Assembly (NCBI RefSeq): GCF_014145635.1
Contig: NZ_JACHTC010000012.1
Coordinates: 49,505-113,504, forward strand
Source: Myroides sp. WP-1
GTDB taxonomy: Bacteria > Bacteroidota > Bacteroidia > Flavobacteriales > Flavobacteriaceae
DNA: 64,000 bases
Reading direction: 5' to 3'
Below the pieces are notes generated by a model, which was not told where the DNA came from, made no database searches, and saw only the letters and a list, made by a program, of their open reading frames with translations. The position numbers were made by a program, and so were the translations under genes. Positions 62,026-64,000 of the stretch are shown one piece after another (position 1 is the first letter of the stretch; the number at the start of each line of letters is the position of its first letter).

Positions 62026-63397
62026 AATATAAATCGATTAGTTTGAGTAAAAAAAACGCGTTCGATAACACGCATTTAGCTATTTTTTTTTATCTTTGAT
62101 ATATCAAACACAACATCTTATTCCTTTTACAGTGAAAATGATGTTATGTACTCTACTTTTGTCATTGCATTTTTCCTATTGCACATAGGTTATCGCAATA
62201 TCAGATAGGGTTTTAAGTTTGTAAACTTTACCGTATACTTTATTTATTAAGGTTTAACACATCACTTTTACTCCTGTTGCATAAACAAGTTAGAGTAAAG
62301 TTTATAAACAGACACAGGGGCTGATGTGCTCACTGCTGTTTATCTGTAAGGCGTTCAACGACCTTACCTCCTACCTCAATAAAACAAATGTCGAGGGGGT
62401 ATAAAACTTGATGTTTTTATTTTATATGATTCGCACTCTAAAAATAGAACCTTTCTCGTTTGTTTCCAAAAGAAAACCTCCAGTAGAAGACATATTTTTT
62501 TAAGGGGTACGCATTGCGATAGTCCAGAATAACAGCTGAACTATCCAATCGATTTCAAAACGCAATTAATTCTATTGCGTACACGATATACCTTGGTTGT
62601 ATTCTCCCAAACAAGCAAGCACAATAAAACTAACCGATTAAGGTTAGCTTTCACCTTACACTTTTACCATAACGTACAACTTCTTAATGACTTGGTAGTT
62701 TTATCAAAGTAAAGACATCGCATATCATCATTATAGTCTTTTGCGTTGTTTCTATTCTCATGAAGCTCAATGATCTTTTTAGAGGAAGTATATCTAGTTT
62801 TTGTTTGGGCCTGCTCTCAACTCTTTTGTTTTGAGCAGGTTAAACAAAATATAAAAGGAGTGATCTAGTTCTAACTTCTTTGCTCTATTTGTTTAATTTT
62901 TAACCCCTTATCAGCAATACACTACTCAAGTTTAAAAAACACGTATACACTTTCTCAGTATCCTATTGTTTGCTGCCCTAGGCAATAGGAAAAACTAAGA
63001 CTCTTCTTGAGTTAGTAGAAACATTCACTTTTTTATATACGCCCTTGCTCCTAGTATCGAGCAAGCGTACAGCTTTTTGATGCCTATCACACTACTCCAT
63101 ATTGTTTTGTTTTGGGAGATACAAATCATCTATGTGAGCAACGTGATAGGCTATTTTCGCTTGTAATTATTTTTTAATGGCAATAGTAATCTTGATTTAT
63201 TTACTTTTAAAAACTATTCTTCGTTTTTCTAGTTATTCTTTTCGAGTTATTTTTTCATATTTTTCACAATAAATCACTACATAACAAAGAAAAAACTTTA
63301 CTTCCTTTTAAATCTCAATTATTTTCTACCATAGGATAAAAAGGACAAGCACGGCTGCAGTAAAACAGTGTAATTTTACTTTGCTAATAAAAAAACA
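62026..63397. other. 1.37-kb gene-free region rich in inverted repeats
   Basis: No credible coding frame. A -7 match (TATCTTTG) lies at 62091-62098. From 62175 to 63151 at least nine non-identical inverted repeats follow one another: TATTGC/GCAATA, a 15-bp pair at 62217-62231/62295-62309, GTAAGGCGTT at 62346, GTACGCA/TGCGTAC around GATAGT/ACTATC, CTAACC/GGTTAG, CCTGCTC/GAGCAGG, TCCTATTG/CAATAGGA, TACGC-TTGCTC/GAGCAA-GCGTA, and GCCTATCAC/GTGATAGGC. It could encode a large structured RNA; no known family recognised. Confidence 0.6.
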
Positions 63398-63874
63398 ATG
63401 AAAAAGAAAATCATATACTGTGTTTTGAATGCGGTACTCATTTTGAATTCTTGTCAAAAGAAAACTAATCCTCAAGATCATTCTTATTTATTCTCCTCTT
63501 CTACTATAGAAAATCACAGCGATACCGAGGTAAGTCAAATTAGAGAAGGATGGAAAAACGTCAACACCCACTATACCTATCACTTTACTGGGGAAATTGA
63601 CAATAAATACACCTTTGACTTATACCTTAAAATAAATGACAATAAGGTTTCTGGATCTTATAATTACATAAAATACGAAATACCTATACCCATTGAAGGA
63701 ACCATTAACGATACTTATCTTGAATTTACAGAATCTTCTGGTCATGTTTTTAAGGGGGTATTTGATTATAATAACGGTAAGGTTACAGGGTATTGGACTG
63801 ACGTAATAACAGGAGTTTCACTGCCATTTAGCATGCAAAATCCCAAAGGTAAAGGTTATGCTAAAAAGGAATAG
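63398..63874 (+). CDS. Lipoprotein, function unknown, ending at an IS boundary
   Basis: Lipoprotein signal with Cys19 (ILNSCQKKTN). The mature ~140 residues are rich in beta-strands (TYHFTGEIDNKYTFDLYLKI, VSGSYNYIKYEIPIPIEGTI, VFKGVFDYNNGKVTGYWTD), the kind of repeat found in lipocalin-like or MORN-like small proteins. The stop lies about 6 bp from the transposase stop of the IS30 copy, so the last residues (YAKKE) could derive from the insertion. I do not recognise the family. Confidence 0.75.
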   Translation: MKKKIIYCVLNAVLILNSCQKKTNPQDHSYLFSSSTIENHSDTEVSQIREGWKNVNTHYTYHFTGEIDNKYTFDLYLKINDNKVSGSYNYIKYEIPIPIEGTINDTYLEFTESSGHVFKGVFDYNNGKVTGYWTDVITGVSLPFSMQNPKGKGYAKKE

Positions 63875-64000
63875 CTGAATTCAACTTGCAAATGCAACAG
63901 AATTCTGATTAATAATTTGTTTAAATTTTTCGTTTGGCGTGAGGTATCCAAGTCTTTTACGAGGTCGATTATTGAGTTTATTTTCAATCCACTTAATCTG
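63875..64000 (-). mobile_element. IS30-family insertion sequence, one end only
   Basis: The right edge of the window enters an insertion sequence transcribed leftwards. The visible end holds the transposase 3' end; the terminal inverted repeat should lie near 63870-63900 and overlap the stop codon, as often in IS30 elements, but its other copy is outside the window. Confidence 0.7.
63881..64000 (-). CDS. IS30-family transposase, C-terminal part only
   Basis: The last 39 codons are visible: IENKLNNRPRKRLGYLTPNE, then IINQNSVAFAS and the stop. LNxRPRKRLGxxTPxE is the C-terminal signature of IS30 (DDE-type) transposases, where the Glu-bearing helix ends. The rest lies beyond the window, so intactness cannot be judged. 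Confidence 0.88.
   Translation of the reverse strand, partial: QIKWIENKLNNRPRKRLGYLTPNEKFKQIINQNSVAFAS

Noticed and set aside
62315..62335. GGGGCTGATGTG resembling the 5' end of tmRNA
   Set aside because: The tmRNA continuation (GGATTCGAC), a tag frame and a CCA-ended acceptor half are all missing.
62175..63151. attC array/integron, retron or CRISPR as explanation for the hairpins
   Set aside because: No integrase, reverse transcriptase or cas gene; repeats are not identical and lack attC core sites (GTTRRRY).

Overview
The window looks like chromosomal DNA from a low-GC (roughly one third G+C) member of the Bacteroidota, class Flavobacteriia. Signs are A-rich start regions without Shine-Dalgarno motifs, promoters of the Bacteroidota type (TAnnTTTG, sometimes with TTG about 18 nt upstream), a 1711-residue protein with a type IX secretion (T9SS) type B C-terminal domain, lipoproteins beginning CSSDD or CSSDN, and DUF4199 and TIGR02757 proteins. 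A Myroides-like genus is my guess, not something the sequence proves. No rRNA, tRNA or CRISPR array was seen.

Layout. 0-10 kb: the start of an SDR gene (cut by the window edge), a 930-bp gap, a secreted beta-propeller/PKD protein, an M28 peptidase lipoprotein, a KptA plus SUKH/HEAT gene pair, a HutD-like protein, and a divergent pair of an XRE/S24-like regulator and a large unrecognised protein with a HEPN-like end. 9.6-20 kb: divergent pabB and pabA, a DHA2 exporter, a CPA2 antiporter, a LytS/LytTR-type two-component pair, msrA, lolD, a frameshifted GDCCxC pseudogene and a TIGR02757 gene with a possibly leaderless mRNA. 20-28 kb: the polyphosphate operon (sixA-like, ppk1, ppx), DUF4199-kdsA, and a WG/Sel1 repeat protein. 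28.5-32.2 kb: a four-gene siderophore ABC importer with a palindrome over its promoter that resembles an iron-regulator operator. 32-44 kb: a surface-type lipoprotein, a spermidine-synthase-like protein, the giant T9SS adhesin-like protein, two acetyltransferases, a PLP racemase and purC. 44-57 kb: OmpA-like protein, corA, hutI-hutG coupled to an orphan response regulator, aroC, an AI-2E-family permease, a lipidated PNGase F, glmM, an AcpH-like protein and a ClC channel. 58-60 kb: a cysteine biosynthesis operon (HxlR regulator, serine acetyltransferase, cysteine synthase) with a palindromic operator. 60-64 kb: an e(P4) acid phosphatase, a small surface-type lipoprotein, a small HTH protein, 1.37 kb without genes but full of inverted repeats, a lipoprotein, and the 3' end of an IS30-family transposase at the window edge.

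Most of the window is ordinary housekeeping and envelope biology. The parts that deserve a second look are the hairpin-rich gene-free stretch at 62.1-63.2 kb next to the IS30 copy, the repeat/hairpin element at 41.05 kb, a candidate small RNA before corA, the PNGase F lipoprotein, the broken GDCCxC gene, and the HEPN-like protein next to an S24-like regulator that has lost its serine.
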